From Trochalopteron elliotii (Eukaryota > Chordata > Aves > Passeriformes > Leiothrichidae), in NCBI GenBank assembly GCA_024734555.1, contig JANPWX010020199.1:2226051-2290050 (forward strand): a stretch of 64,000 nucleotides of DNA. Direction: 5' to 3'. Position numbers and translations under genes: made by a program. Position 1 is the first letter of the stretch. Each line of letters begins with the position of its first letter. Positions 1-12,900 of this stretch are shown piece after piece. The notes beneath the pieces are model-generated. The model was not told the DNA's origin. It saw nothing but the letters and a program-made list of their open reading frames with translations, and searched no databases.

Positions 1-340
1 TTTCCAGAAAATGTTTATATTTCCATGCTTCCAAAGTGTATGTAGACTGAAAGACCTTTGGAGCTGTGTTAGGCTGGTTTGGGGTTTTCTGGTGGCTGTT
101 TGGTTTTGTTTGCTTGTTTTGTTCTGCTAGAATCAAGCTAAATGATAACTTCACATTTGACTGTAGTTTTCACACGAAACCATCAATGGTAAATAACACA
201 ACTCAGTGACATCCTTTCACTATGTTAATCTCCACCCCAAATATCCTTGTGTACAGATGGTATGGAGATTCAGTCTTGTATTGATCTCCCTCTTCTTTCT
301 TTCAGTAACATTGCATAGAATTAATTCCTCAGAGAAATGG
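1..340. other. Intergenic or intronic DNA, T/G-rich run near start
   Basis: No gene is seen. A low-complexity T/G-rich run at about 74-125 is built from repeated TTTGG and TTTG words. The only open frame (61 codons from 206) has no recognisable domain and starts in ordinary AT-rich sequence, so I treat it as chance. Confidence 0.6.
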
Positions 341-370
341 TGTAGAGAAGCAGGTTACTGCTTCTCTACA
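341..370. repeat. Perfect 13-bp hairpin with 4-nt loop
   Basis: TGTAGAGAAGCAG (341-353) is followed by the loop GTTA and then by its exact reverse complement (358-370). The stem would fold stably in RNA or single-stranded DNA of either strand. It is too short for a normal microRNA precursor, whose stems are about 30 bp. A perfect palindrome with a tiny loop is the product expected of local template switching during replication. That origin is inference; the pairing itself is read directly. Confidence 0.9.
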
Positions 371-2645
371 GGAGAAGCAGGAGAAACATGAAAACAAAAA
401 TTCTGTGTGAAAAGTGCTTTCCAACTTCCAATATAATGTCTTTGTCAAGTTGTTATTTTAGCACTTCTGAAACATATTGAAGACAAAATGCAGAAGAAAA
501 TGCTTTATCTAAAGGCCACAGGAGGAGCAATTTTCAGAACTGGGACTGCAGCTCTGGAAATGCTGGTCACTGAGAATCACTCTTCATCTGGCCTCCCTGC
601 CAGACAATGAGGGGACACACTGAATAGCAAATATCCACTCTTTATATCACTGCAGTGCTGGAAGTCTCCTCATCGGAGGAGACAGTTTTTATTTTCCTGC
701 ATGGTTACCACAAGCATGTCAATGAGCTTGCTGACTTAGCCGAGAAGTTGTCAGGAGCTATTTGGAGTAATAAGTAAGAAATGTGGAGTCTTAACACAAC
801 AGTTCATTGTGAGCTTTCTCTACATATTCCCCTCCCCCCAAACTTTTTCTCACAGTTTAGCACCCACAGGCGCTACACCACCTTTGCAAGGTTCTAGATG
901 TTGCATCTAAAGCCTCAGGAATACAGTGCAGATACAGACCTTTCACATTCCAGACAAAAAAGTACAGTATTTACCACTGATTGAAGTAGCTGTAGTGACT
1001 AACTGCTTAAATATTATATGAATTAAAATTCTCCAAACTATATTAAATATCCCAAGTTAAATCAGTGCCAGTGCTTATTAAATATCATGTTTTGCTGTAT
1101 GTGGAGTCAACAACGGAACAGCAGACACCTCGGAGCTATGTATTTTTATCATGTGCTGGATTTCCTGGCATGCTGAAGCCTAGGGGGAAAAACTGCTGAA
1201 CAAGTCCATCTCTGAGGTTAATACTCAAAAACTAAATCACTGGCTATAAAAACCATTTAAATCTGTGACTAAGTTGGAGAGCATTTCACAACTTTCCTGT
1301 CTTTAATAGTGAGAAATGTTAATAGGCCTTAGGTAGCTGCTGCAAGAAAGCTGGAAGATGCTTCTCTGCAAGAATTCTTATCCATACATTCATAGAGGCA
1401 CAGGGAAACAGCTGTTGCAAGGAATGCAGCTGCTGCATTTGGGAAATATATGTTTAAGAAAAACTTAGTGATAAGCAGCTGAGAAATGGGACAATTCACC
1501 CATCAACTGGATGACTTTATGATTGCAGTGTTGCTGTCCTGCATCCTGGTAGTCCCACAGCTAGGATAGACACCACATAAAATAGGAGCTGTTTGTGGTG
1601 GTATGCACTTTGTAAACCAGTTAGTAAACTGGCATGCGGATGTAAAAAGAGCTTTGCTGAGGAAAGTGCCTGTCAGAAGAAGAAACTGGTACACTTCTGC
1701 CTATCTTCTAAGTTTGTTTTTAAATCTAATCTTGAAAAGCATATTGTGAAATGTGCACAGGTACCATGAAGGTGTGAGTGCTCATAGGAAGCACAGAAAT
1801 GCTTCCTATAGTGGGCAGCTCTTTCAGGGAGAGTGATGCAGTCTACCAAGTCATGCACCTGCAGTAAGGCAACAAAAAATAGGAAAGATCTGTCTTTTTC
1901 CCACAGTCAGACATATGATGAGGAAGTGCTCTTTCTTGCCCTTTCCTTTTTCATACCCCACATCAGCTTCGTGACTTTGCAGTTCAAGATTCAGGCCACA
2001 GTGTCAGCAAAACCCAGTGACAGACCATGAAAATTGCCACAGTGATGTTTCTCCCTATCTGAACTCCATTTCTCTGACTGTCTCTGAGGATGTTGAGTTG
2101 TATATGGTTAATTTCCCTTTTCTGAATCCTGCACCTTACCTGTGGCTGACAAAGAAAAAACGCACTTTCATCAAAGGAGTGTGCTAAGCTATTGACTCAG
2201 GTGAGAAGCACCATGATAAATCCTTGATACCTCTGCAAAACAGCTCAATCTATGATTGCGCTTTTCTTTTTCTTATAGTATTTGTATTTCATGGATATGA
2301 TGAGAGGGGTGTGAAGTATATTGATTTTCTACTCATCAGCACACATTCCCAAGGAACTCAGAGTTTGGTGTCTATTATGCAGCTGATGAATGCCTCCACA
2401 TTTTAGTTCTCATCTTATTAAAACAGTTGCATGGCTTGACTTTCCTCTGTTAACTAAGAAAGGGGTTTGGGAGGATGTCGATCTGCACTGTAGAGCACCA
2501 TCTTGTCCCTGCCCAACAGCTACTGAAAGGCATGCCTTGAGCAGGGAGGTTATCCTGAGTCCAAGCTGAAATACACTGGGTGTTTCTGGTCTCAAGGACC
2601 AACCAGAACCTGAAAGGAGGGTGGGCTACTCTATTCTCCAATCTA
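371..2645. other. No feature seen
   Basis: AT-rich sequence without a recognisable gene, repeat family or RNA. Open frames at 1503-1694, 1673-1858, 1833-2030 and 2224-2406 are about 60-65 codons, lie on both strands, partly overlap one another, and carry no recognisable motif. Confidence 0.6.
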
Positions 2646-3440
2646 GCTCTTCACCAACAAGGGTGAAGAGCAAATTTCTATATAATTTATTAGATTTGAA
2701 ATTGACCATCTTTGCCATTTTGTGAGTTAAGGAAATATTGTGTCCAGTCTCCTAGGGACACAGCAGCGCTGTATCTGCAGCAGACTGGGTGTCAATACAA
2801 TCAAGGACAAAGTTATTTATTTGTCGGATGGGCTGCAGGAAGGATAAATAAATAAATCTTCTCTAGAGCTGCAATTTCCTTTCCTGTTCCTTTCAGCTGC
2901 CTCAGGGCTCTGCACAGCAATAGCTCGGTCCTGCAGACTGCAGCTCACAGAACCTCTCTGGATCCTGGAGCCTCCATCTGTCTGGGAGACCCAAGCTCTG
3001 CCCTGAGCCTTGCAGGAGACTGGTGATCTTTCCCTGCCTACGGGCATCACCCTATCAATATTGCCCTCTCACTTAACATAAGCAGAACTGTTTCTGCTCA
3101 AAAAAGATGTGCAGAGCATTCTTCTAATGCCTTTGGTAGATGGGCTCATGCTGGGTGACCAGAACAACTGTTGGCTGAGGTCAGTCAGCCAGGAAAACAA
3201 TAATGTCTCCAGCCTCCAGGGTCTGTAACTCTAACATCAGGATTAAGGTTGCTGCACTGTACTCAGGACATTACATCTCTTGCAGCTGACCTCAATCAGC
3301 AGCCACGTAGACCACCTGGGGGAGAGGGAGTGGAAGGGGTACAAAAGGTTTTATTAAACCCAAAAGAGCAAAAGGAAGACAGCCTTGAACCCTCCAGCAA
3401 AAGAAGGAAAGTTCTTGTAGGGCAAAAAGCCAGGTGATAT
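2420..3440. other. GC-richer patch of unknown origin
   Basis: This kilobase is visibly richer in G and C than its surroundings, with CTGCAG, CCTGGAG and GGGAG words and several short open frames on both strands (60-77 codons). It shows no splice-flanked exon, no recognisable protein, no TG...CA LTR ends and no CR1 tail. It could be an old, decayed transposable-element insertion or regulatory DNA. I cannot decide between these from the sequence. Confidence 0.35.
2646..2671. repeat. Perfect 10-bp hairpin with 6-nt loop
   Basis: GCTCTTCACC (2646-2655) and GGTGAAGAGC (2662-2671) are exact reverse complements around the loop AACAAG. It is a small structure with no associated gene and no T-run that would suggest a terminator. 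Pairing is read directly; no function is claimed. Confidence 0.8.
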
Positions 3441-6400
3441 TCTTTTAAACAGCTTTTTTTTCCATCCTTTGTACTTCAGCTGCTAAAATCTGTCTCATAT
3501 CTGCAGCTGCATGGGGGAGATCCTCCAACCTAACTCCCCTGACTTAAAAAAAAAGGTAGTATTACTCTTGTAGCAGCTAATAGAGAGCAGAGGGAGAGAA
3601 GGAGAGAGACAGTTTTTTTGAACTAAGCAGAGCAGGATGTAGGAGGAATTAACTTGAGCTCTCTCTTGCTCATATGCATTTGTATTTCCATGAGTCTGTC
3701 AAGACCACCATTGTGAGAGGGTCCAGCAATGAGTAGATGGTATGTATTAGTAGCAGGATGTGTTATATGTTAGTAGTGGTGCTGTTTGGCCATGGGTAGT
3801 GGTATCTGTGTCTCTGAGCAATACCAAGAACTTGGTAAATGTGAAAAAATTTGATGCTTTCTCAGGGGTGAGGGTTTTCCGGTCTGGGTAAGCAGTGCAA
3901 TGGAGGAGATTTGAGTAAATAGGCATTTAGTATAAACTTCTGATTTCTTCAAAACTCTCTTCAGCTGTGAATAACATCACTTGATATTTCTAAGGGGCTT
4001 CATGAGATGAGCCTCCCTCAAATCCTTGGACAGGTTTGACTTCTGCTGATTAGACACAAAATACATCATTAAAACTTTTTCAAATCTTAGTGAGTCAGCT
4101 TTTTTGAGAAAAGATAGATTTATGTTAGGTGTGTCTGCTGTTGATACTGCTATTGGTAGTTACTGACAGTACAAAGATGACTAAAATTTATATTACAGCC
4201 ATGCCTGGTGCTTCATATTCACAGAGGAGAAATAAGATTTAAACTTGTTTTACAAAAGGAAGTTAAGGCAAAGAAATCTGGATTCATCTTAGCTAATTTT
4301 TGGCATGTAAGAGAGGCATTTAATTAGAATTGCAATTATTCTCTTCTTCCCAGCTAGTCAATGGAGAAAGACACATGTATCAAAGGACAAATAAACCTGT
4401 ATTTAAAACCCGAATTGTCTCCCAGATGTTCCTCTCTCACTACTATGAGCAAGAGAACCTAAAGCAATTATGACTTTAATTAGACGCCTCTGTTGTATCC
4501 CTCAAATTTGGCTGCGTTAAATTTGACAAAGAAACTAAATGTCCAATGAACATGAGTCAAAGCATGTGGCTGGGAGTCAGTTCAAGTTCATTGCTTGATT
4601 GCAAACAATAATATTTCATGTATATCCTTTTAAAGTCTGTTACTGAATTACACAGGCTATACTCATAGGAGCCTCAGGAAATATTTGGTTAAACTAACAC
4701 TGAAGTAATTTTTAATATTTTTTATTTTTTAAAGGCTCTCATCTTTATTATAGACTTCAGAAACTTCTGTCTGGAAGAACTAAGATTTTCCTAATGGTGA
4801 CAGGTATCAATAAAGGAAACAAAAAGAAAATCAGTCAAACAACTATAAGAATAATTGCACTGTAAGCTAATGATTATAAAATTAATGATCAGGAATAACA
4901 TCTATTGAGTTTATACCCTGCTCATTTTTTAGTAGGATAGGAAAATAAAGAGCCTGCATTTAAAATTATAGTATTGATGTAATTAATAAGGCTGAACTGG
5001 TCTCATACAAGGTTTATGTCTTGCAGCATAACACTCAATAGCACAAGAAACTCTCATTTTCTTTCTTGTGAAAGCTGCTGGATCAGCCAAAATAGGGTGT
5101 ACCTGTAATTGTCTGATGCCTGGACCCAAGAAAAAGGTGTTTTAAACCTTGAAACTAGTGGAATATCTTTTCTGAAGTCTGATAAAACTGCCTATTTTCC
5201 TTACCTCTTAATACAACCTGCTACAAAAACACAAGATTGCAATGTTCAATGAGGTTTTTTTTCTTTGAAAATGGAGTTGAGCTGGTTTAATTTAGGATGA
5301 CCAGCTGACCACTTTAGCTGGGCAAGACCTAATAGCAAACTGAAAAGGGAATCAAAAACTCCCATGTGATTACCCTCACCTTGTCTTGGCCTAATTTTGT
5401 CAAACGGGAGAGCTAGAGGGACCCAAAAACACATTTGGAGAAACTTTGTGGATGATGCATTGAAGATGGTAGATGGGGAGGAGTCACTGAAGGGCTACTT
5501 CAAAAATTCCATATGAGATATAATCACACAGAACTCTGGAAAAGATCTCTCCTCCCATGAGTTGGGAAAGCTTTGGTAGAATTTGGGAGGATATGAGTGG
5601 CATTCCAAGGTTGACTACAGGCTAATTATTCACTATCCCTTCTAAGGTGGAAAAGTAGGCATCAAAGAAGTAAAAATCAGATCAGAAGTTAGGGCTGGAA
5701 AAAAGCTTCTTTTACCTAGAGAACACAAGGGAATCTGTAACTAGGTGGGGTCAAGTTACACTGAGTAATTTCATAGGAGAGGAATTTATTGAGGATTATG
5801 CAGAATTTACATAATATTTGCACTGAAAATCCATTCAAATTTGGGAATTCTCTGAGTTGAAAGTAAGTGAAGACTAGGAGAGTACTAAATCAACTAACAC
5901 AAACTTTCTGTCTTCTTTCTCACTCGTGGTCATCCCTTCTGGCCCCTCCTAAATAGGCAATGATCAGACCCAGTATGGTCAAGAAACTAAATTAAAAAGT
6001 TTAAGGAAAGACTAATCATTATTTTATCAGTTCTGCCTTACAGAAAGCCCTATGAATGCCACATAGAAATTGAAATCAGACTATTCATTTTCCAAAAAAA
6101 AGCTCTGACACCAACCTTGCAAGTCCCTTGTAAGAGCAGTACAATTTCTTCAATTGTTCAGCAATCCAGTTTTGACACACAGTATTGCACAAAATATAAA
6201 AAAGATGAAGTCATGTGCACTTACTAATTTTCTAATCTTGCAAATGAATGAACTTTTCACTTATATGTACAGAAGTCCAAAAATCTGCTAAGCCACCTGT
6301 GTACAAAACTTTTCTCAAGGGCTGGTGCATAACTATGGAACCACAACCTATAAAATTAGTGTGAGGGTCCTTGCAAATATGACTAGTCTATACTTCCACA

Positions 6401-8180
6401 GCATGATACATTGCATCATCCTGATTTTCCAAGATAAATGTTATATTGTGCATTGAAGAATAACAGCAATCCAAAGTATATGAAAAACAAAACCTACTCT
6501 CAATGCTTATTCCAGAGAGAGGATGCGAAGAAGAGGGATCACTGACACCACTTAAATTGTTTTTTTTCAGCCCAGACTGAAGTTGCTGAGATGTCATACA
6601 GCTGTGAATAGAAAATAATCTGAAGAAAATAGAAAGCAAACAAATAGACATATATTCAAAATATGGGAAAGATTTGTAAAATGAGATCTGGTGGGAACAA
6701 CAAGATTTTGGCATAGTGGTTTCTGATTTTTTGTAATCATTTTTATTCTCCTACACATCTAGATACTTGTGTGTGTAGTAGTCAAACACTTATATACAAT
6801 GGTCATTACAAGATGATGACATTTTTTAATTTTGCCACAATTCCTATGTACAAATTCACATATATTAAGTTACATTATAGCTAAACTATGTATACAAAAA
6901 GTAAATACCTTTGCCAGTTAAGTTAGCATGGGTTTTGGCTTACTGTTTACCTAAAACCAAGCTTCTTAGTCAAATCTGTGCTTGCCCTTGTGTTGTTATT
7001 TTTGGAAAAGAACAAAAGTAGCAGACTGCAGATGATTCCAAACCAACATGTCGTAATCTTCAGTCTTTTCATGGCGTGTCACAGCTGAAGGTTAGGTTGA
7101 CCTGCATTATTCTCAACAAAACAAATGGTAGTGAAGGAAAAAGCTAAGGAAATTCTTGTGATAAACCTTGTTTAATTCTATTTTGGAGAAAATAATCATC
7201 TCTCTCAGTTGGATGGCGACTGAAAACTGTGAAAGCTTATGCAGCTATACAGTGCTGTATCATTTTTACTTAATAAAAATAATTCATATGCAGGGTAGTG
7301 AACATAGGGAAAGTTATGGAAAACATTTCTCACCCAAGGACAGAGTGCCAGATGTGCTAAGACTTATGGGAGCAATCAAAGGTGGCCAAGACTCTGCTGT
7401 GGGGCCTTATTAAGTTAGACTGTGATCTAGCACCTTCAACTTATTAAGCTGTCGGGAGTTTCAGTGATTAAAACCAAAGAAAGGTCACTCACAGACCTTC
7501 AGCATTTCCCTGGACTGGTATTTTCTTTTAGGCCTTGGACCCTAATGAAGGCACTTCACTTGATACGTGGATTTTTTTAAATTGGTCTTTTGAGCTGGAT
7601 TTCTCCATAGCTTGAGAAAATCTTCAATAGATTTTGCTTCCTCAGAACTCTGCATACAGTTATCAAAAATCCCAACCAATAGCAAGAGATGAGGTCTTAT
7701 AAGATGGCTTTGCATATCATCACTGCAGAGATCAAAGGAACAGGTTAATGAGGATCTGGAGTAGTTTAATTATGTCCTAGGTAAGAAGTGGGGGTTAGTG
7801 GCTGTAGGTGGGACCATTACAAATAAGCTTTCAAAGCTCTGATAGATGGAGTCTAATGTTTGTAAAAGGCATGATAAAACTAGTATTTCTTATGGATTTA
7901 AGGTTACCAAAATCAACCCTCTAGTCCTAAAATGTCACACAGCAGGGAGGGGCATAATGTGTTCCAGGTACAAGTGGTGTCAATGCTATTTTCTGAGCCC
8001 TTTTCAGGGGTGGGGTAAACATTGTTTCACCTACAGGATCATATATCACTGCTTACAAACCCTAATTTTAATACTACTGTGGAGTGTGGTTTAGCTTGAC
8101 CTTTTCATGTCTGGATATCTGATGTGGTTAAAAAGTTACAGCTCTCTTCATTTTCTGCATTTTTTTTTTCTATTTAACGC
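3441..8180. other. No gene seen; minor low-complexity and hairpin elements
   Basis: Unannotated AT-rich DNA. A purine-rich run of AGAG and GGAG words sits at 3582-3612. A 9-bp hairpin (CACAAGAAA at 5042-5050 with TTTCTTGTG at 5062-5070) has an 11-nt loop. The longest open frame is 108 codons on the minus strand (6388-6714). Its translation shows no domain I know and is probably chance. Confidence 0.6.
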
Positions 8181-8243
8181 TTCCTGTATTGGTTATAACA
8201 GCATATTTAGGATGGACTAAGGCCATTATAACCAATACAGGAA
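8181..8243. repeat. Perfect 18-bp hairpin, 27-nt loop
   Basis: TTCCTGTATTGGTTATAA (8181-8198) is matched by its exact reverse complement at 8226-8243, with a 27-nt loop between. The right stem ends three bases inside the left arm of the long inverted repeat that starts at 8241. The hairpin therefore abuts that duplication. There is no mismatch in 18 bp, while the adjacent long-range arms differ at about 10% of positions, so the hairpin is either younger or was formed separately. Confidence 0.92.
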
Positions 8244-8334
8244 CTATTAATAATAGGTTCCTATCATATTAAAAAGTCAGAAAGCTGACTGAAATGGAAT
8301 GTAGAGTTTCATGTTGACTTTCTTATGTGTATCT
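8241..8334 (+). repeat. Left arm of a long-range inverted repeat (IR1)
   Basis: This segment matches the reverse complement of 9842-9933. Hand alignment gives about nine mismatches and one 2-nt gap over roughly 92 bases, near 90% identity. Shared blocks include GAACTATTAATAATA, GTTCCTATCATA and GACTGAAATGGAATGTA. Similarity stops abruptly at 8241, where the perfect hairpin begins, and fades after 8334. No flanking target-site duplication is seen next to either arm. Confidence 0.9.
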
Positions 8335-9841
8335 TATAACATATATCTTTTTGTTGTAATGATACATTCTGGAAGCCTGGTATATGGTGCCTTTATATTA
8401 CAATATTACTGTATTAAATTCAGTCTGGCTGGTCTCATATTATACAAGAAAAGGAAGGAAGTTTTACACTCCTTACAATCTAACAAACCAAAAATACTAC
8501 CCCATTTCAAAGCAGAATGTGATTGTGCTTCTCTGTTAAGATTCATCCCCCATTAGCATGCTTTTTCCTTTTTAAAAATTGTTGAGTATTAAGTGTTACA
8601 AGGTCTTTGCGGCGACCACTGTAGTAACTGTTAATGTTTTTTATACAGATATAGTGGTATTCATTATTGTTGGGTGGATATATATGAAACTTGAAAGAAA
8701 TTTACGTGATCAGTTTTGCCACTAAGGATGAAAAAGTTAGAAGTACTTAATCCTATTATTTAAATAAAATATGTGTTTCCATCATCTCTAGATGATTCTG
8801 TTTTCATCTCATAATTCTGCTTTTTGCTCATTGCATTACAAGACCCCCCGCCAGGGGCTGATTCCACAGATCACATGTGATCACTCAAGTTCATGTAGGA
8901 ATACTGCCTAAGTGGAGCTGGGAGGGAAGAAAGGAGCTGGGAGTAGTGTTTGTGTTTGTTGAGGAATGCCACATCAGGTGGATGTTCCTGCCAAAACCTT
9001 TTTGGGGTGGCACCTGCCACACTGAGGTGTGACAGAAAGAGCAGGGGTATTACTGTTTTTACATATCTCCCTTTTATCTCATGAGACAGTACTCCAAGGA
9101 ATGAAGATTTGCAGTTGCTGCAATTCTGTTTAGAGCTTAAATATAATCTGTAATGCCCAGTTGTATTTTCTTCTTTTTATTCCATTGTTTACTGACTTTA
9201 GACAAATATTTCTGGTGTTTTAATGCCGAGTTTTAGTTTTAATTTATAATGCATGTATCTATGAAAACTGGTGTATCTTGCAGTGCACATTGTGAATCAG
9301 AATAAAAAGTTGGGGAGAAAAGTGTACCATTCTGTGTTTGGCCAAAAATTTCCTGACTTCTTCTGAAACTACAGGGTAGTCTGTCATATTTGGCTGATCA
9401 CCCAAAGTAATTTGGGTAATTACCTTTAACATAGGATAAAGAGCATGGCTACTGAAATGTGGACAGCTTTCTGTATCTTGGTTCACACCACTCTCTATCA
9501 TTCTGATAGATTGGAATGACCCTTTCAGGGCTGCTTGGCTTGACAAATGCAATGCATTATAAAAGAATGGACAAATAAAAACCTATAATAATTGGTGTAC
9601 CCAAAAGTTCAATGGTTTTTTCCAAACCGACTGTGCTGTTCATTAGATATTTTTTATTTTTTTTAAGAATACTCTGGGTGTCTTATTATAAGACTTTATT
9701 TTGGGCAGATAAATGGTAATCAAAAATCTTTGTACTTTTAAAGTTGTGAGCTTCTTGGGCAATTTTTTTTTTAAATAAAGACCAAATAAACAATAACCCC
9801 CCAACTACTATAGCTGAAGATCTGAAGCTTCTGAAACAAAC
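8335..9841. other. Spacer between IR1 arms
   Basis: About 1.5 kb lies between the inverted arms. It contains no frame recognisable as a transposase. The longest frame (97 codons, minus strand, 9259-9552) carries no motif I can name. The composition resembles the flanks. If the arms were terminal inverted repeats of a DNA transposon this would be its interior, but the sequence does not support that beyond the arrangement itself. Confidence 0.5.
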
Positions 9842-9933
9842 AGATAGATGTAAGAAAGTCAACGTGAAGCTTTACATTCCATTTCAGTCAGTTTTCTGAC
9901 TTTATTATGATAGGAACTTATTATTAATAGTTC
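9842..9933 (-). repeat. Right arm of a long-range inverted repeat (IR1)
   Basis: Reverse complement partner of 8241-8334. It ends at 9933 with the complement of GAACTATTAATAATA. Sequence just outside (from 9934) does not resemble the sequence outside the left arm, so the duplicated unit has a sharp outer edge. A transcript crossing both arms could fold into a long, slightly imperfect duplex. Confidence 0.9.
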
Positions 9934-12900
9934 TTACTTGCCAGAAAATTCTACCAAGATCTTTTGCAATAAGTAAATGAAGTTGAAACAAAATTTCATG
10001 GCAATGGCTTGAAGAACAGCTGAACAAAGATATCACTGAGATATATAATAAAGAAAAAAGGAGCAAGCACTTCCCAGAATGAAGAGCCTCTTCTTGTGTA
10101 CTTGTGCAGGACTTGGAGAGAGCAGACTAAAGGGCAAACAGGGAAAGGAAAAAAAATCTCTGCATATGCATCTAGGGAAAACACTTGCTTTGCTCTGGTT
10201 GGTCTGAAGTGGTTTTTTTCAGAGGCTATCACTTCATTGGTGATTTAGCATAGGATTGCAAATATGGTGACACATACAGAAAACATTCTTTTTTCTCAAC
10301 AGGTTGCAAAATACAATATTAATTGGGGTTTGCTTTGTGAAGCAGGTTGTTTACCGTGTACAAAGCTGCTTGGAAGAGGATGACCAAATACAAAAAAGGT
10401 GGTAACATACATCTACTTTTTCATCTCTTGATAAAGGGATGCCAATATACCCAACAAACATATAATGAAACTATTTTTGGACTATGAGGGGTATTTTTTT
10501 TATTTTTTTGGGAATGCAGCAAAAAAAGCATGTTCCTGACATCGAGTTCTTTGCTAAATGAATTGAAACCCAAACATTTCAAGTGTTAAATATTAAAATG
10601 GATATTCTTTTAGCTTTTAGCCTTGAGACAAGATCAAGCAGCCTTATATCAAAGAAGAGCTTGTAATACAAGCTTATGAGGGAGTTAGGGTAGATATCAT
10701 TCATAATTGAATTAACTCAACTTCCAACTGTGAGTACATACAGGATATTTCCTTTATAGGTACAGCTGTCCACTGAATTCCTTGGCCAATCAATTCTGTT
10801 AACCACCAGCCACAGTGGCATTTAAGGCAGCTATTTTCCTTTTCTTTTAAAACTCATGTTTAATGAGGTGTTTAGTAGCCATATGAAAGACTTGTGACAC
10901 AAGCTACAGATTGCTGCTACTGGTGGGCTAGGATGAGGCTTTGTGCATTTATGGCATGTAATGTTATAACAGATGCCTTAATAACTTGGGTTTGTCTTCC
11001 AATTCTCTACATAATCAAAGAATGGGAAAATAATTTGTGGTGCTGCAGATAGAAAAACATTCCTCTAATAAATGGAAAACTGATGCCTTCCTTTAAAATG
11101 CTATTACTTTTTAAAGAGAAACTACCATGAATTACTTGCTGCTGACAGACATATTTCCTATTTTCTACACTGTCTATGTAGGAAATTTGCTCTAGCACTA
11201 GGAAGCAACTTCTGAGCAGTGTATAAACATGTCTGGTTTATGGTTAAACATATCTGATTTCACTCAACATCTTGATTAAACCTCTGTCAGGTGGGTTAAA
11301 TGTTTCACCATATTTTCAGAAATCTCCAATGACCTGTGGGGGGACAGCTTTTCTGTGATACATCAATAGGCCTTTACAATTAATATGTTCATTTTATTTC
11401 AGAGAAAATATTTTAGGTCTTCTTCAAACAGTTTTTGAGAAAGTATTTTTCACCATTACTATATGCAGCCATAGGAATATGATTTTACATATGGAAAGAT
11501 TATTTTCAAGTGGTTAGCTTCAAGAGATTCAATGTAAATTGAAGCATCCTTTATTCAGATGTTGCTTTTGAGATAGATCAAATTGTCTGCTCCTTTTAAA
11601 GGCTGACAGATGTTCACCACTTCTAGAGCAAGGCAGAGCTCTCACATGTGTTCATTGTATCAAGTTCAAGCCATACCAGCTCTGCACATGGGAGCTTTTG
11701 GAGTTTAGGAAGACTGTGGGGCTCTGTTTCAAAGGGGATGAGACTTTTGCAAACACCCCTTCTTTCTCCAGAGCCACTGTATTTTCTACACTCACCGCTG
11801 GCAGGTTGCTCTAAGATGTGAAATTTGGAATTTGTGTTTGAAAGCATGTGTGCCCACAGTACTGATCAAGGTTTGGGGTGCAAAATGTTGCTTTATGGAA
11901 AGAATCCTGTATAACACAAATTCTGTGTTGAGCTTTACAGCATAACTGCTACTAAGCTTTAACAGGAATTCTCTGTCTAGTGTTCCCAAGGATCAAAGAC
12001 CCTAATCTAGCCAAGAGCTTATGGTAGTTCCCATGAAAGGACTGAAGAGATGCTCCATGTCATGGTCAAACTTGGGTGGCTGATACCCAGCTGAATATTC
12101 AAGCTGATCACAGAAATATTCTGTTTAGGTTACCCTAAAGGAAGAAATAAAAGCCTTCATTTCCAATTCTGCACTTCCAAAAAGCATTTGCTGACATTAG
12201 GTGCAGGTAGAGGCTGCTTTTGTAAGCACTGAATTTTATGGTTAATTTAGAGTGAGAAAAGTGCAGCATTTCCTATGCATTCACAGTTTACATCAAGGGA
12301 ACTCCCACTAGCCCAGTTAGATATTGCATATATCACCATAGCAAATAGCTTGTATTAAAAAAATATTTTTAAAAAGATGCAGTTTCTCTTGGACAGATCT
12401 GCCTTATATTTTTGCTTAACTCTGTTTTGTATGCAGGGTGGGCACAATGCAAAGCTGACTTTTAACCCCAGTGGAGGGTTGACACAAAAGTTGACTGTAG
12501 GCCTCGAGGGAGCACAGAGTTCTAATGGCAATTTGAGTGTGAAATGTGGTCTCTGGAAGAAAGGTCACCACATCTGCACAACCTCTTAGAGTCGGGCTTG
12601 GAGCGCTGTCTGCCTTCAACTAAAGAGACATTTTGCTCTGTCTTGAGGTTGCCTTAGTTGGAGGTATACGAAGCGTGTAACAGAATCAGGGGAACTGAGT
12701 GATGTTTGTGCATGTGTGTCTGCACTCTGCATCCTAAGAGAAGACTGTTGAGAAGCCAAATCTATACTACAACTATGTCCTGTGCAGCTGCTGTGTTGTT
12801 TTGGTCTGTTACAATAATGAATTGAAGTCTCACAACAGCAAGCATAAATAATAAGTGCTGCTCAGTCCATAGTATTCTATCACCTTTTACTGGTTATATC

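Noticed and set aside
341..370. microRNA precursor
   Set aside because: A 13-bp stem with a 4-nt loop is too short for Drosha/Dicer processing, and flanking bases do not extend the pairing.
8241..9933. Calling IR1 a DNA transposon
   Set aside because: No target duplication next to the arms and no transposase-like frame between them. It is reported as an inverted repeat only.
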